Shown: piece by piece, positions 5,956 to 6,918 of the stretch | Numbering within the stretch: the stretch's first letter is position 1 | Layout of the letters: every line of letters begins with the position of its first letter | Assembly (NCBI GenBank): GCA_016742295.1 | Contig: JACVCA010000065.1 | Coordinates: 1 to 6,918 of the forward strand | Source of the DNA: Alphaproteobacteria bacterium | GTDB taxonomy: Bacteria > Pseudomonadota > Alphaproteobacteria > JAGOMX01 | Direction of reading: 5' to 3' | Length of the DNA stretch: 6,918 bases | The notes under the pieces: generated by a model | Told to the model about the DNA's origin: nothing | Database searches by the model: none | The model's input: the letters and a program-made list of their open reading frames with translations, nothing else | Translations under genes and position numbers: made by a program

Positions 5956-6097
5956 GCTATAGAAAACCCATCTTTGGAATGAATAAAAGGCCTCACTGAG
6001 TAAGAAGTAGTATCTCTCTTAAGGCTTGAGCTTGCCAATTTAAGGGAGGTTAGTGTATTAAATTAGAAATAGATTTTTTTATAAGGGTTGTTAAGGG
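5956..6097 (+). other. Gap before the reductase gene: hairpin and orphan Shine-Dalgarno
   Basis: CTTAAGGC (6018-6025) pairs with GCC (6034-6036) and, across an AAT bulge, TTAAG (6040-6044): an 8-bp bulged stem with an eight-base loop. No T-run follows at once (T6074-T6080 lies 30 bases on), so a terminator for the MFS gene is doubtful. A strong AAGGGAGGT lies at 6042-6050 with no usable ATG after it. A TATAAG at 6080-6085 overlaps the reductase ribosome-site region and is too close to the start to be an ordinary promoter. Confidence 0.4.
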
Positions 6098-6918
6098 ATG
6101 GTTCTTACGACTTATATGACAGACGTTCTCATTATCGGCGCAGGCCCCGTAGGGCTTTTCGCAGTTTTTGAATGTGGTATGCTACGCCTTCAATGTCATG
6201 TGGTGGATACACTTGATATGATTGGAGGGCAATGTCAAGCCTTATACCCTGAAAAACCAATCTACGATATTCCTGGCCATCCTCAAATTTTAGCAGCTGA
6301 TCTTATCCATAAGTTGACTGAGCAAGCAGCTCCCTTTGAACCAACTTACCATTTGGATCAAAGGGTTGAAAAAGTCACCCTTACACCTAATGGACGATTT
6401 GATATTGTGACCTCAACGGGAACATGTATCAATGCAGGGGCAGTTATCATTGCAGCAGGTGTAGGGGCCTTTGGACCTAACCGACCGCCGCTTCTTAATA
6501 TAGAATCCTATGAAGGTAAGAGTATATTTTACTTCATAAAGAACCGGGAGCAATTCCAAGGTAAACGTGTTGTGATTGCAGGGGGGGGTGATTCAGCTAT
6601 TGATTGGGCTTTGTCTCTTTGTGAGATTGCAGAGCATGTGACGCTGGTGCATCGGCGTCAGAAGTTTAGAGCTGCACCTGAAAGTATAGCAAAAGTTGAA
6701 GCTCTGGCATGTCAAGGTAAAATTGATTTAGTGATTCCTTATCAACTCTCCAGTCTCGAGGGACAAGATGGGCAATTGGAGGCTGTAATTGGCGAAACCT
6801 TACCAACAGGTGAAAGAAAATCAATTAAAGCCGATGTGCTCCTGCCTTTTTATGGTCTTGCGATGAAACTAGGCCCTATTGCTGAATGGGGCTTGAATTT
6901 AGACCATAATCATATTGC
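6098..6918 (+). CDS. Ferredoxin--NADP reductase, thioredoxin-reductase-like (3' end cut by window)
   Basis: The first 273 residues of a homodimeric-type FAD enzyme that moves electrons between NADPH and ferredoxin or flavodoxin, like Bacillus YumC and alphaproteobacterial counterparts. The FAD dinucleotide fold is DVLIIGAGPVGLFA (9-22, GxGxxG), then GGQCQALYPEKPIYDIPG (43-60), a signature of this subfamily. The NADPH site is VVIAGGGDSAIDWALS (158-173) with HRR (185-187) for the 2'-phosphate. There is no CxxC before GGGDSA, where thioredoxin reductase has its redox pair, so it is not a TrxR. The C-terminal FAD-binding GD motif lies beyond the window. I take the ATG at 6098, with AAGGG (6083-6087) 10 bases upstream. 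A start at 6116 (MTDVLIIGAG) gives an equally family-like N-terminus and cannot be excluded. Physiological partners (Fe-S biogenesis, ferredoxin reduction) are inferred from the family. Confidence 0.9.
   Translation, partial: MVLTTYMTDVLIIGAGPVGLFAVFECGMLRLQCHVVDTLDMIGGQCQALYPEKPIYDIPGHPQILAADLIHKLTEQAAPFEPTYHLDQRVEKVTLTPNGRFDIVTSTGTCINAGAVIIAAGVGAFGPNRPPLLNIESYEGKSIFYFIKNREQFQGKRVVIAGGGDSAIDWALSLCEIAEHVTLVHRRQKFRAAPESIAKVEALACQGKIDLVIPYQLSSLEGQDGQLEAVIGETLPTGERKSIKADVLLPFYGLAMKLGPIAEWGLNLDHNHI

Noticed and set aside
6018..6044. Terminator after the MFS gene
   Set aside because: The stem is bulged and no T-run follows; the T7 at 6074-6080 is 30 bases away.
6080..6085. TATAAG as the reductase -10
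   Set aside because: Only 12 bases separate it from the ATG, it overlaps the ribosome site, and the -35 is poor.
6098..6918. Thioredoxin reductase
   Set aside because: The fold is similar, but the CxxC redox pair before the NADPH motif is missing and the YPEKPIYDIPG signature belongs to ferredoxin-NADP reductases.
1..6918. A new multigene system, defence island, mobile element, CRISPR array or RNA gene
   Set aside because: All genes fall into known housekeeping or transport families; no direct-repeat array, transposase, integrase, tRNA-like fold or terminal repeats were found by reading both strands.

Overview
The window looks like chromosomal DNA of an AT-rich alphaproteobacterium. The grounds are the alphaproteobacterial-type Coq7 (starting MSRPLDLHIKQMIRVNQAGE), the dedA(yqaA)-dsbB-coq7 gene order, an AccB of the SPMVGTAYLAAEPGA type, and a thioredoxin-reductase-like ferredoxin-NADP reductase resembling alphaproteobacterial homologues. 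The low GC and AT-rich intergenic spaces would suit a host-associated lineage such as Holosporales or Rickettsiales, but that placement is inference; no single gene proves it.

Layout. The left half (1-3496) is read on the minus strand. In transcription order it holds accB and accC (biotin carboxyl carrier and biotin carboxylase of acetyl-CoA carboxylase), a 341-base gap rich in inverted repeats, then a tight cluster of a DedA/YqaA-family membrane protein, dsbB and coq7 (cut by the window start). The right half is read on the plus strand: an mgtC/sapB-family gene divergent from accB, a 12-helix MFS transporter, and a ferredoxin-NADP reductase gene cut by the window end. Genes are well spaced on the right (292 and 142 bases apart), so these are probably separate transcription units.

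How the genes relate. AccB and AccC act in the first step of fatty acid synthesis. DsbB passes electrons from periplasmic disulfide formation to ubiquinone, and Coq7 performs a late ubiquinone ring hydroxylation, so that cluster links a quinone-using enzyme with a quinone-making one; the DedA protein is a membrane lipid-homeostasis candidate. MgtC, the MFS exporter and Fnr show no obvious shared pathway.

Overall this is an ordinary housekeeping region. I see no mobile element, CRISPR array, RNA gene, toxin-antitoxin or defence system. The points worth a second look are a tyrosine-to-valine change in a normally invariant AccC motif, the absence of the usual aroQ neighbour of accBC, a start-codon correction for accB and dsbB, and several inverted repeats or palindromes in intergenic DNA that coding does not explain.
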